Assembly (NCBI GenBank): GCA_965227805.1
Contig: CBDDGJ010000003.1
Span: forward strand, 1,426,001-1,490,000
Direction: 5' to 3'
Source of the DNA: CBDDGJ01 sp965227805
GTDB taxonomy: Bacteria; Pseudomonadota; Alphaproteobacteria; RS24
Length of the DNA stretch: 64,000 nt
Below, piece after piece: positions 28,020 to 36,374 of this stretch (its first letter is position 1; each line of letters begins with the position of its first letter). The position numbers and the translations under genes are program-made. Under the pieces are notes generated by a model. That model ran no database searches. It was not told the origin of the DNA and saw nothing but the letters and a program-made list of their open reading frames with translations.

Positions 28020-28847
28020 TTAGAAAACCGGCATATTATCAAGCAGACGAATGCCGTCAAGGGAGGCAGCGATTAAAGCGCGTCTGGATTTTGTGTGCCT
28101 GCCAACCGCGCCAAGCGTGTCACCGTCACATATAACGGCATAATCTACCGCACTAAACCCTGCATCCATAAGCGCCTGTTTTGCTTCTTCAGGCGAAAGG
28201 CGTGCGTGTGCCATATCGGTTAAAATAAGGTTGAGTTTGCCGGCAATCTTACGCTGGGGGGCGGTGAGATAAAGATTACGTGAAGACATAGCAAGCCCGT
28301 CTGCCTCGCGGATAATGGGCGCAGCGATAATATTTACCGCCATATCCAAATCGCGCGTAATTTGCTTGATAACAAGTAATTGTTGATAATCTTTTTCACC
28401 GAATATTGCATAATCGGCGCGCGTTTGGTTTATCAGCTTGGTGACAATAGTGGCAACACCCGAAAAAAAATGTGGGCGTGCGGCGGCTTCAAGCCCTAAT
28501 GCTGCGCCTTGCGGCTGAATAGAGGTTGCAAAATCTTGCGGATATATATATTCTTTGCGTGGCAGATAAATCAGTGATACAGGTAAGCTGGCAAGTTTTG
28601 CACAATCCTGCTCTTCTGTGCGCGGATAAGTCCCTAAATCTTCATGTGCGGCAAACTGGGCCGGATTTACAAAAATCGTTGTAATCACATGGTCGCATAT
28701 ATCAGCGATTTGGGTAACAAGGGATAAATGCCCTTCATGCAATGCCCCCATTGTCGGCACAAGTCCAATATGTGCACCTTGTTGTTTCCAAAGGCTGGTT
28801 ACCTCGTTAAGCTCTCCTTGTGTCCGAATAATAAGCGGTTTAGCCAT
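28020..28847 (-). CDS. panC: Pantothenate synthetase
   Basis: A 275-residue nucleotidyl-transferase-fold enzyme that joins pantoate and beta-alanine with ATP. It has the ATP-binding VPTMGALHEGHLSL (30-43), FVNPAQFAAHEDLGTYPRT, the FGEKDYQQLLVIKQ segment and SSRN in place of KMSKS. It overlaps the SDR gene stop by one base (TAATG type). No panB is in the window. Linkage of panC with mipZ, divergent on the other side of the SDR, resembles gene order in other alphaproteobacteria. Confidence 0.95.
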   Translation of the reverse strand: MAKPLIIRTQGELNEVTSLWKQQGAHIGLVPTMGALHEGHLSLVTQIADICDHVITTIFVNPAQFAAHEDLGTYPRTEEQDCAKLASLPVSLIYLPRKEYIYPQDFATSIQPQGAALGLEAAARPHFFSGVATIVTKLINQTRADYAIFGEKDYQQLLVIKQITRDLDMAVNIIAAPIIREADGLAMSSRNLYLTAPQRKIAGKLNLILTDMAHARLSPEEAKQALMDAGFSAVDYAVICDGDTLGAVGRHTKSRRALIAASLDGIRLLDNMPVF

Positions 28848-29647
28848 TAAGGGGTCTCGCTTCCATTCGCATCATTCACGAGGTAAGCGGATGAAATACC
28901 GCCATCTATTTTATAGCTGCTTGCCGTAATATATTTTGCCGCATCGCTTAGTAAAAAAGCAATGAGGGCGGCAATTTCTTCGGTTCTGCCGAGCCTGCCT
29001 GCGGGAATATGTTTTCTCCGGCTATGCCATTTTTCCGCCGTATCAAAATAATGCGCTGTGCGATCGGTTAACACTGGCCCCGGTGCGACACAATTTGCCC
29101 GTATATTTTGTCGGGCATAGCAAATCGCAATTTCGCGCGTCATGGCTTCTATTCCCCCCTTGCTGGTGGTATAGGCAATTTGCGGAATTGCCGAACCGCT
29201 ATGGGCAACAATGGAAGACATATTCACAATCGTCCCCCCGCCACGCGCAAGCATAAAAGGCAAAACGGCCTGACACATTAAAAATGTGCCGGTAAGATTA
29301 ACCGCAAGCGTTTTGTTCCAGCTCGCTAAAGATGTATTTACCGGGTCGGAATCATCGGGCATAAGCATGGCAGCATTATTGACGAGACCATCGAATCCCC
29401 CTTGAATCCGAGAAGCAGTATCTATTGCAGCTTCAATATCATGTGGCGTTTCGAGATCAGCAGAAAAGTGATGAATATTTTGATGATATTTTTTTTCAAT
29501 TTGTGTGCATGCGCGTTCAGCCAATTCTGGTGTGCGTTCAAACAATATCAGCCGCGCCCCCTCACGAACCAGTTTTTGTGCGATCGCCTGGCCAATCATA
29601 CCGGCGGCACCCGTAATCAAGATAATTTTATTTTCCATTTTGCTCAT
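28847..29647 (-). CDS. Short-chain dehydrogenase/reductase
   Basis: A Rossmann-fold oxidoreductase of about 266 residues. The cofactor segment ITGAAGMIGQAIAQ is near the N-terminus, followed by NNAAML, the catalytic serine in MSSIVAHSGSA and Y-x3-K in YTTSKGG, then CVAPGPVLTDRT. The frame is open to 29710, but that would run into the divergent mipZ gene; the ATGs at 29647 (MSKMENK) and 29638 (MENK) are better starts. It is coupled with panC. The arrangement does not reveal the substrate. Confidence 0.82.
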   Translation of the reverse strand: MSKMENKIILITGAAGMIGQAIAQKLVREGARLILFERTPELAERACTQIEKKYHQNIHHFSADLETPHDIEAAIDTASRIQGGFDGLVNNAAMLMPDDSDPVNTSLASWNKTLAVNLTGTFLMCQAVLPFMLARGGGTIVNMSSIVAHSGSAIPQIAYTTSKGGIEAMTREIAICYARQNIRANCVAPGPVLTDRTAHYFDTAEKWHSRRKHIPAGRLGRTEEIAALIAFLLSDAAKYITASSYKIDGGISSAYLVNDANGSETP

Positions 29648-29694
29648 AACGCATTTAGTGGTAAATTTAACCTTGTTGGTCAAGGAAAAAACGC

Positions 29695-30519
29695 ATGAGT
29701 AAAGACACAAAACGCAAGAAGAAACAAACGCCCCATATTATCGTTATTGGTAATGAGAAAGGGGGCGTGGGTAAAACCACAACAGCAATTCATCTCACAA
29801 GCACCCTATTTAATATGGGCCATGCAGTTGGTGTGGTGGATATGGATCCGTATCGTCCCGCCCTTACGCATTTTTTTGAAAACAGGGCGGCGAATGCAGA
29901 CATAGCCAAAGAGAATATGCCGACCTATATGTCAATCGCCGGATGCGACCTAGATACAATCGATGCACGCCAAGACGCATATAATCAGGCTTTTGCCGAT
30001 ATTATGAGTGAGTTACGCCGCACATGCGCGACTATTATTATAGATTGCCCAAGCGGAGATACATATTTATCGCGTTTGGCGCATATGGTTGCCGATATGC
30101 TGATTACGCCGATAAATGAAAGTTTTTTTGATCTGGATGTTCTGGCAAAACTCGATCCAAAGCATTTTACAATAAAGCGGCTTAACCGCTATGCTGATAT
30201 GGTTGTCGACGCACGCCAGGCACGTAAAAAAGCCGATAAAGGCACGCTGGACTGGTATGTGTTCCGCAATCGGACGACCCATGTCTTTGCACATAACCGC
30301 AAATATATCGCCGATGCATTGCAACATTTGGAACGTGAACTTAACTTTCGTGTGATTGATGGCTTTGCCGAACGCATGGTTTATCGTGAGTTGTTTTTAC
30401 AAGGCCAAACGGTTTTGGATTTAGCTTCAGAAGGTGAAACAAATAATGCACATGAGGCAGCAGCGAAAGAATTATATCAATTTGCTGCTGATTTGAATAT
30501 ATCGGGCGTTAAAGCGTAA
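29695..30519 (+). CDS. mipZ: MipZ-type division-plane positioning ATPase (ParA/MinD family)
   Basis: A 274-residue P-loop ATPase. The deviant Walker A motif KGGVGKTT is at 22-29 within VIGNEKGGVGKTTTAIHL; VVDMDPYRPALTHFFENR is the switch I region and IIIDCPSGDTYLSRLAHMVADMLITPINESFFD the Walker B region. The segments LDWYVFRNR, HNRKYIADAL and ERMVYRELFLQGQTVLDL are specific to MipZ of Caulobacter and relatives, which forms a polar gradient with ParB and blocks FtsZ assembly away from midcell. It is not a plasmid ParA: there is no parB or HTH domain. The RBS is AAGGAA. It is coupled (TAATG) to a membrane DnaJ gene. Confidence 0.88.
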   Translation: MSKDTKRKKKQTPHIIVIGNEKGGVGKTTTAIHLTSTLFNMGHAVGVVDMDPYRPALTHFFENRAANADIAKENMPTYMSIAGCDLDTIDARQDAYNQAFADIMSELRRTCATIIIDCPSGDTYLSRLAHMVADMLITPINESFFDLDVLAKLDPKHFTIKRLNRYADMVVDARQARKKADKGTLDWYVFRNRTTHVFAHNRKYIADALQHLERELNFRVIDGFAERMVYRELFLQGQTVLDLASEGETNNAHEAAAKELYQFAADLNISGVKA

Positions 30520-30803
30520 TGATACGCCTTATTTTTCTTCTCGCTCTTATAGGCGGTGCGGTTTTTTGGCTGATATTTTATCTACGCCGCCCCAAAATAG
30601 CACCACTGGCGCACGCCTCTATAAAAATGACGCATAAGGACGCCTGTGACATATTAGGTGTTTCCGCCACGCCTACCCAGGCAGAGATTGAACAGGCTTA
30701 TCGATCTCTCATGCATAAATACCACCCTGATCATGGTGGCGAGGCATGGGTTGCGGCGCGCATCAATGCAGCGCGTGACTATTTGCTAAAAACCTCTTTA
30801 TAA
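30519..30803 (+). CDS. Small membrane-anchored DnaJ-domain protein
   Basis: A 94-residue protein with one N-terminal membrane helix (about 2-22, LIFLLALIGGAVFWLIFYL), a basic stretch RRPK, and a C-terminal J-domain (about 40-94). The HPD motif is in HKYHPDHGGEAW, so it should stimulate a DnaK-type Hsp70. It resembles the Tim14/Pam18 topology, a TM helix followed by a J-domain. It starts on the last base of the mipZ stop, implying coupled translation. A role with MipZ or in envelope proteostasis is inference from position alone. Confidence 0.85.
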   Translation: MIRLIFLLALIGGAVFWLIFYLRRPKIAPLAHASIKMTHKDACDILGVSATPTQAEIEQAYRSLMHKYHPDHGGEAWVAARINAARDYLLKTSL

Positions 30804-30821
30804 AACGTATCTTTGTGGGGC

Positions 30822-32030
30822 CTAATCGGGGGTTATTTCATAACATTGCTGATTATGCGCATTCAAAATGGCGCATAATCCTTTGGCCTTTACTTCACTA
30901 AGCCCGGTAAAGCGTGCGTGATACAAGGGGGTGGTTGTCTGTTTTGCAATGCGCGCGCGTGCCTGTGTGTTTTCGAAATGAGCAGGAAACGTCCGTGCAA
31001 TCATGTTGAGAGACTGCCATGCCTGTTTTTTTTGTGCATATGTGCCGACTTGAATGCTCCATTCATTATAAGCCACATCGCTATCCCCCTGTGCTGTTTC
31101 GTTTTCATAAGCTATGGGGAGGAGCGGCGTTATATTTTGTTGCGTGGGATATTCCGGCGTAAGCCATAGATCTGCATACATTGTCGGAATATGATCCGGT
31201 ATGCGCCAGCTTTGTGCAGTGGTAAAATTACCCTGTGCCAGCGCTTTCACAATGCGGTCACGCATATGCGCGGATTTACCACCAATTATAATTGTTAAAA
31301 TCATTTTATCTTCATATTCCATGGCGGTGACGATATTATAGCCGGCAGCTTTTATATAGCCGGTCTTCATGCCAATGCTGCCCGGCAAGTGATTTAATAA
31401 CCGATTATGTGTGACATATTTTTTGCCATTATAGTGAAATGATTGTTTTGACCAAAGGGCGGTAAATTGGGGGAACTCATGCAATAATGCGAGACTCACT
31501 ATGGCAATGTCATATGCAGTGCTAAACTGGTTTTCATCATGTAAGCCCGATGCATTGGTAAAATGCGTATTCTTCATGCCTAATGCGCGCGCTGTCTCAT
31601 TCATATAATCTGCAAACTCTGCTGTGCTGCCGCTAATATGTTCGGCAACCACATGCGCCACATCATTGGCCGATTTTATAACCAAAGCATGCATAGCAAT
31701 ATCGGCACGTAACATATCCCCGTGCTTTAAGCCCAATTTGGAGGGGGGTTGTTTGGCTGCTTGTGCAGAAACATGCATCTGCGTATCGGGGAATAGGTGT
31801 CCTTTTTCTATTTCCCGCATCATAATATAGAGTGTCATGAGCTTGGTGAGCGATGCAGGGAAGCGCTTTTCTTCGGCCAGATAGGCAGATAGAATGTGCC
31901 CACTTTGTGCATCCACAATAAGAGCGGCAGCCGGTGGATTACTTGTTTTTTCTTTCTCTATACTTGCATATGCCGATATTTCCCACATAAATGTAAGAAA
32001 AACGATAGCCAATGCAAGTTGTTTACCCAT
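30822..32030 (-). CDS. D-alanyl-D-alanine carboxypeptidase with C-terminal SPOR domain
   Basis: A penicillin-binding protein of about 402 residues that trims pentapeptide stems in the periplasm. A signal peptide runs to about residue 22 (ISAYA before SIEKEK). The active-site motifs are S60-LTK (FPASLTK), S120-AN, and K222-TG (GMKTGYIKAAGYN), in order and at normal spacing for the S11 family. Residues from about 325 (EWSIQVGTYAQKKQAWQSL) are a SPOR domain, which binds denuded glycan at the septum. The frame is open to a TTG at 32060, but the ATG at 32030 begins the signal peptide directly. The SPOR domain suggests a septal role. Confidence 0.92.
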   Translation of the reverse strand: MGKQLALAIVFLTFMWEISAYASIEKEKTSNPPAAALIVDAQSGHILSAYLAEEKRFPASLTKLMTLYIMMREIEKGHLFPDTQMHVSAQAAKQPPSKLGLKHGDMLRADIAMHALVIKSANDVAHVVAEHISGSTAEFADYMNETARALGMKNTHFTNASGLHDENQFSTAYDIAIVSLALLHEFPQFTALWSKQSFHYNGKKYVTHNRLLNHLPGSIGMKTGYIKAAGYNIVTAMEYEDKMILTIIIGGKSAHMRDRIVKALAQGNFTTAQSWRIPDHIPTMYADLWLTPEYPTQQNITPLLPIAYENETAQGDSDVAYNEWSIQVGTYAQKKQAWQSLNMIARTFPAHFENTQARARIAKQTTTPLYHARFTGLSEVKAKGLCAILNAHNQQCYEITPD

Positions 32031-32206
32031 TTTATACTCTATTATATGTATATATTTCAAATATAAACTTATATATATTCAAATTTCATACCATTATTCG
32101 GTCTAAAGCAAATATTTTTTCGTGTTTTTATGTATAATATGTTTTTATAGCTGTTTTATAGAAAAGCGGTTTTGCATAAGAGCAATAATGTGATTATATA
32201 TAACTT

Positions 32207-32548
32207 ATGATAATGAACGACCCGACCGGTAACAATGATAGCGATAATGATGGCGCGCAAACGGGCTTGCTTACCCGCACAAAGCCGAAAACGCAAAAAC
32301 CATCGCTCTATAAGGTATTATTGCTTAATGATGATTATACGCCAATGGAATTTGTGGTGCATGTTTTGCAAGCCCTCTTTAATAAAACCACGGAAGAGGC
32401 CACGCGTATTATGTTACATGTGCATCAAAATGGGGTGGGCATATGCGGTGTCTATACATATGAGGTTGCTGAAACCAAAGTTGTGCAGGTGATGGATTTG
32501 GCACGACAAAATGAGCACCCCCTACAATGCACAATGGAAAAAGAATAA
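32207..32548 (+). CDS. clpS: ATP-dependent Clp protease adapter ClpS
   Basis: A 113-residue adaptor that delivers N-degron substrates to ClpA. The ClpS fold is evident in [22 protein letters not shown] (residues about 34-55), with the conserved [10 protein letters not shown] and the helix H-x5[16 protein letters not shown]. Residues 1-30 are a flexible acidic and basic tail as in other ClpS proteins. Starts at 32207 and 32213 are both possible. It lies 29 bp upstream of clpA, as is usual. Confidence 0.96.
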   Translation: MIMNDPTGNNDSDNDGAQTGLLTRTKPKTQKPSLYKVLLLNDDYTPMEFVVHVLQALFNKTTEEATRIMLHVHQNGVGICGVYTYEVAETKVVQVMDLARQNEHPLQCTMEKE

Positions 32549-32577
32549 CCCCGTAAGATATAAGCAGGAGATATTAT

Positions 32578-34884
32578 ATGCCGACATTTTCTAAAGACCT
32601 GGAAAACTGCTTGCAGCAAGCGGTAGGGTTTGCGCGCGAAAAGCATCATGAATATGCAACGCTTGAGCATTTATTGCTTGCGCTTACATATGATAATGAT
32701 GCGGCGCGGGTATTGCGCGCGTGTGGTGTTGATATTGAAAGCCTGCGTGCGGGGCTTGCCGATTATATTGATGAGGAATTATCGGGTCTGATTGTGGATG
32801 CGGATATTGAATGTAAGCTGACATCCGGGTTTCAACGGGTTTTACAACGTGCTGTTATTCACGTCCAGTCATCGGGGCGTGATGAGGTAACGGGTGGCAA
32901 TATTTTGGTTGCACTTTTTGCCGAGCGTGAAAGCCATGCAGTCTATTTCTTGCAGGAACAAAATATGACGCGCTATGATGCAGTGAATTTTCTTTCGCAT
33001 GGCGTGGCCAAAAAAACCGAGTTTTCCGAAATAAAAGCCGTGCGTGGTATAGACCAGGACGATACAAGTGAACGTGAAGAGGAAAGCGCGCTTGCGACTT
33101 ATTGCGTTAATTTGAACGAGAAAGCGCGTAAAGGTAAAATAGACCCCCTTATCGGGCGTGAAAAAGAAGTGGCGCGCGCCATTCAGATTCTATGCCGGCG
33201 CACTAAAAACAATCCGCTTTTAGTGGGCGATCCCGGCGTTGGTAAAACCGCAATCGCGGAAGGTCTGGCGCGTAAAATCATAGAAAATGATGTGCCTGAG
33301 GTTTTGCATGATAATGTGATTTATGCGCTGGATATGGGCGTTTTGCTTGCCGGCACGCGGTATCGTGGTGATTTTGAAGAACGGCTTAAGCATATTATGG
33401 CTGAGCTGGAAGATATGCCGCAGGCCATTTTATTTATCGATGAAATCCATACTGTGATCGGCGCCGGAGCCACATCGGGCGGCGCAATGGATGCATCAAA
33501 TTTATTAAAACCTGCATTGCAAAATGGTGGATTGCGCTGCATGGGGTCAACCACATATAAAGAATTTCGCCGTCATTTTGAGAAAGACCGTGCGCTTGCG
33601 CGCAGATTCCAAAAAATTGATGTTGCCGAACCAAGCATTGCCGATACGATTAAAATTCTGCATGGGCTGCGTAGTTATTTTGAAGCGTTTCACAAGGTGC
33701 GCTATAGCACTGATGCCCTTAAAACGGCGGTGGAATTATCTGCACGCTATATGAGCGATAAAAAATTACCCGATAAGGCCATTGATGTGATTGATGAAGC
33801 GGGCGCCGCACAAATGCTCTTATCGCCCGATAAGCGCAAGAAAAATATTGGTGTGCGCGATGTAGAGGCGGTTATCGCGAAAATGGCGCGGATTCCGGAA
33901 AAAACCGTATCACGCGATGATACTAAAGTTTTACAAAATTTAGACAAAACCTTAAAGCGCGTTGTATTCGGGCAAGATAAGGCGATTGATGCTTTGGTGG
34001 CGGCTATACGCTTATCGCGCGCGGGGCTTCGCGATATGCAAAAGCCTATTGGAAGCTATTTATTTTCTGGCCCAACGGGGGTGGGGAAAACCGAGATTGC
34101 AAAACAATTAGCCGATAGTCTAAATGTTGAATTATTACGGTTTGACATGTCGGAATATATGGAACGCCATAGTATTTCGCGGCTTTTGGGCGCACCCCCT
34201 GGCTATGTTGGCTATGATCAAGGCGGGCTTTTGACAGATGGAGTTGATCAAAATCCGCATTGCGTATTATTGCTTGACGAGATTGAAAAGGCACATCCCG
34301 ATTTGTTTAATGTTTTATTACAAATTATGGATCACGGCACGCTTACCGATGCGAATGGGCGTAAAGTGGACTTTCGTAATGTGATGATTATTATGACATC
34401 TAATGCGGGCGCGCAAAATATGGCACGTGCACCTATGGGCTTTGCGCGCACACAAAGAGAGGGAGAAGATATTGAGGCAATCAATACACTTTTCACACCC
34501 GAGTTTCGTAACCGTTTAGATGCGATTATTGCATTTGCTCCCTTGCCGACAAAAATCATTGCCCGCATTGTCGAGAAGTTTATTCTTGAATTGGAAGCAC
34601 AGCTTTCCGATCGTAATATTATTATTGAGATGAGCAAGGCAGCGATAAACTGGCTTATTGCTGAGGGTTATGATGAAAAAATGGGCGCGCGGCCTTTGGC
34701 GCGCGTCATTCAGGAACACATCAAAAAACCTCTGGCCGAAGAAGTTTTGTTTGGCGCGCTTAAGCAGGGTGGCATTGTGAAAATTGACATTATCCGCTCT
34801 GGGGCGCGCAAGGGTGAGTTAAAATTCACTTATATGGATGATAAGCCTAAGCTGACGCATAAACAAATAGCTAGCAAGGATTAG
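32578..34884 (+). CDS. clpA: ATP-dependent Clp protease ATP-binding subunit ClpA
   Basis: A 768-residue AAA+ unfoldase. The N-terminal Clp repeat domain (about 1-145) binds ClpS. The D1 Walker A motif GDPGVGKT is at 217-224 and the D2 motif GPTGVGKTE near 500. ClpA-type features include [14 protein letters not shown], the GYVGYDQGG pore loop of D2, and [11 protein letters not shown]. The RBS AGGAG is seven bases before the ATG. It works with ClpP, which is not in the window. Its 3' end faces the helicase gene at 12 bp. Confidence 0.97.
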   Translation: MPTFSKDLENCLQQAVGFAREKHHEYATLEHLLLALTYDNDAARVLRACGVDIESLRAGLADYIDEELSGLIVDADIECKLTSGFQRVLQRAVIHVQSSGRDEVTGGNILVALFAERESHAVYFLQEQNMTRYDAVNFLSHGVAKKTEFSEIKAVRGIDQDDTSEREEESALATYCVNLNEKARKGKIDPLIGREKEVARAIQILCRRTKNNPLLVGDPGVGKTAIAEGLARKIIENDVPEVLHDNVIYALDMGVLLAGTRYRGDFEERLKHIMAELEDMPQAILFIDEIHTVIGAGATSGGAMDASNLLKPALQNGGLRCMGSTTYKEFRRHFEKDRALARRFQKIDVAEPSIADTIKILHGLRSYFEAFHKVRYSTDALKTAVELSARYMSDKKLPDKAIDVIDEAGAAQMLLSPDKRKKNIGVRDVEAVIAKMARIPEKTVSRDDTKVLQNLDKTLKRVVFGQDKAIDALVAAIRLSRAGLRDMQKPIGSYLFSGPTGVGKTEIAKQLADSLNVELLRFDMSEYMERHSISRLLGAPPGYVGYDQGGLLTDGVDQNPHCVLLLDEIEKAHPDLFNVLLQIMDHGTLTDANGRKVDFRNVMIIMTSNAGAQNMARAPMGFARTQREGEDIEAINTLFTPEFRNRLDAIIAFAPLPTKIIARIVEKFILELEAQLSDRNIIIEMSKAAINWLIAEGYDEKMGARPLARVIQEHIKKPLAEEVLFGALKQGGIVKIDIIRSGARKGELKFTYMDDKPKLTHKQIASKD

Positions 34885-34886
34885 AG

Positions 34887-34904
34887 CGCATTTACGTTAA
34901 TGCG
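34887..34904. terminator. Possible shared hairpin terminator between clpA and the helicase gene
   Basis: A perfect 6-bp inverted repeat, CGCATT-TACGTT-AATGCG, lies between the convergent genes. On the plus strand GTAGTTTTAT follows it. The helicase stop codon (34897-34899) falls inside the loop. The stem is short, so termination strength is uncertain. Confidence 0.35.
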
Positions 34905-36198
34905 GTAGTTTTATCGTCATAAAGGCGGGGGTGTTTTTACCAAAGGCTTTTTGTGAGGGGGATGAGTCTGGTGACGCATTTTGTGTGTCTTGCGGGGCAA
35001 TTTTGGCTAACACGCCGCGTTTTTTGGCTTTAGGCGGCTTTTTTGCGGCTTTCGCAAGCGTATTTGGTTCGCTATTTTGCGCGGCATCACCTTCAAAAAT
35101 TGTTAGTGTCTCACCAATAAGAGTTTCAATGGCGGTGATATATTTTTCATCTCTTTGTGTGCTGATCATGAAGGCGCGTCCGCTGCGTCCGGCGCGTCCT
35201 GTGCGCCCTGTGCGATGCACATAATCTTCGGCATGTGTCGGCACATCAAAATGGAATACATGGCTTACTGCCGGAATATCCAGCCCACGCGCCGCCACAT
35301 CGCTGGCAATCAGATAATGCACCTCGCCTTTTCGAAAGCGTTCCAGAGCCATAATACGGTTATGCTGGTTCATATCACCATGCAAAGCGCATACATTATA
35401 ACCATGCCGTTCCATAGAGCGCAAAAGTGTCGCTATATCGCGCTTGCGATTGCAAAATATAATCCCATTGGTTACATTTTCCTGCGTGCAAATTTTGCGT
35501 AAAATTGCCCGTTTTTGCATATCTGTAGTTTTAATGAGAAACTGTTCAATATTTTTTCCGGTCGATGCAGGCGGGGCAATTTGAATATGGTGCGGGGCTT
35601 GTAAAAATGTCTCGGAAAGTCGTGCAATTTCTGTGGGCATTGTGGCGGAGAAAAACAGGGTTTGCCGCGTAAAGGGTAACAAGCTGACAATACGTTCAAT
35701 AGCGGGAATAAAACCCATATCCAACATCCGATCGGCCTCGTCAATAACCAGTATATCTACCCCGCGAAGCAAAATCTTGCCCCGTTCAAAATGATCCAAT
35801 AATCGCCCCGGCGTTGCAATCAGCACATCAGCACCGCGTTCAATCGCTTTTTCCTGATCACCAAAAGCAACACCCCCAATGAGTAGGGCATTGGTAAGTT
35901 TTGTATTTTTGCCGTAAGTATCAAAATTTTGTGCAACTTGTGCAGCAAGTTCGCGCGTGGGTTCCAAAATAAGCGCGCGCGGCATGCGTGCTTTGGAGCG
36001 CCCCTTCATCAGGCGGTGAATCATGGGTAAGGTAAATGATGCGGTTTTTCCCGTTCCGGTTTGGGCAATGCCCAATATATCTTGCCCCGTTAATATAACC
36101 GGTATAGCACGTGCCTGTATTTCGGTGGGGGTGTCATAGCCTGCATCTTTCACAGCCTGTAAAATTTCGGGCGCCAAGCCTAATTTATCAAATGTCAT
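34897..36198 (-). CDS. DEAD-box RNA helicase (RhlE-like)
   Basis: A 433-residue ATP-dependent RNA helicase. Motifs appear in order: AIPVILTGQDILG (Q motif), AQTGTGKT (45-52), PTRELAAQ (80-87), DEAD (153-156), SAT (184-186), and in domain 2 IIFCNRKRD, ASDVAARGLDIPAV and HRTGRTGRAGRSG. The tail from about 380 is basic and rich in Lys, Ala and Ser (KKPPKAKKRG), typical of RhlE proteins that aid ribosome assembly and RNA decay. It is a single-gene unit. Confidence 0.93.
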   Translation of the reverse strand: MTFDKLGLAPEILQAVKDAGYDTPTEIQARAIPVILTGQDILGIAQTGTGKTASFTLPMIHRLMKGRSKARMPRALILEPTRELAAQVAQNFDTYGKNTKLTNALLIGGVAFGDQEKAIERGADVLIATPGRLLDHFERGKILLRGVDILVIDEADRMLDMGFIPAIERIVSLLPFTRQTLFFSATMPTEIARLSETFLQAPHHIQIAPPASTGKNIEQFLIKTTDMQKRAILRKICTQENVTNGIIFCNRKRDIATLLRSMERHGYNVCALHGDMNQHNRIMALERFRKGEVHYLIASDVAARGLDIPAVSHVFHFDVPTHAEDYVHRTGRTGRAGRSGRAFMISTQRDEKYITAIETLIGETLTIFEGDAAQNSEPNTLAKAAKKPPKAKKRGVLAKIAPQDTQNASPDSSPSQKAFGKNTPAFMTIKLPH

Positions 36199-36287
36199 CT
36201 ATTTTATATCATCTTTTCAAAATGAGTGAGCGATGGTTTCTGCCAGTAAATTTGTTAAGCATTTCATATGCAAAACAAACAAAGTTT

Positions 36288-36322
36288 AACCCCCCGCTAT
36301 CTAAAACTTTCACGGGGGGGTT
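36288..36322 (-). terminator. Possible terminator hairpin after the TonB receptor gene
   Basis: AACCCCCC (36288-36295) pairs with GGGGGGTT (36315-36322), a GC-rich 8-bp stem with a 19-base loop. It lies about 50 bp past the receptor stop in the direction of its transcription, followed by T-rich sequence (AAACTTTGTTTGTTTT on the minus strand). It stands in the 176-bp gap between the receptor and the helicase. Confidence 0.45.
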
Positions 36323-36374
36323 ATATAACATGCTCAGCGATGATATTCAAGTCGAGGTGATATATGTCCTTCGC

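Noticed and set aside
29695..30519. Plasmid-type ParA and a partition locus
   Set aside because: No parB or parS-like repeats lie beside it, and the sequence has MipZ-specific segments.
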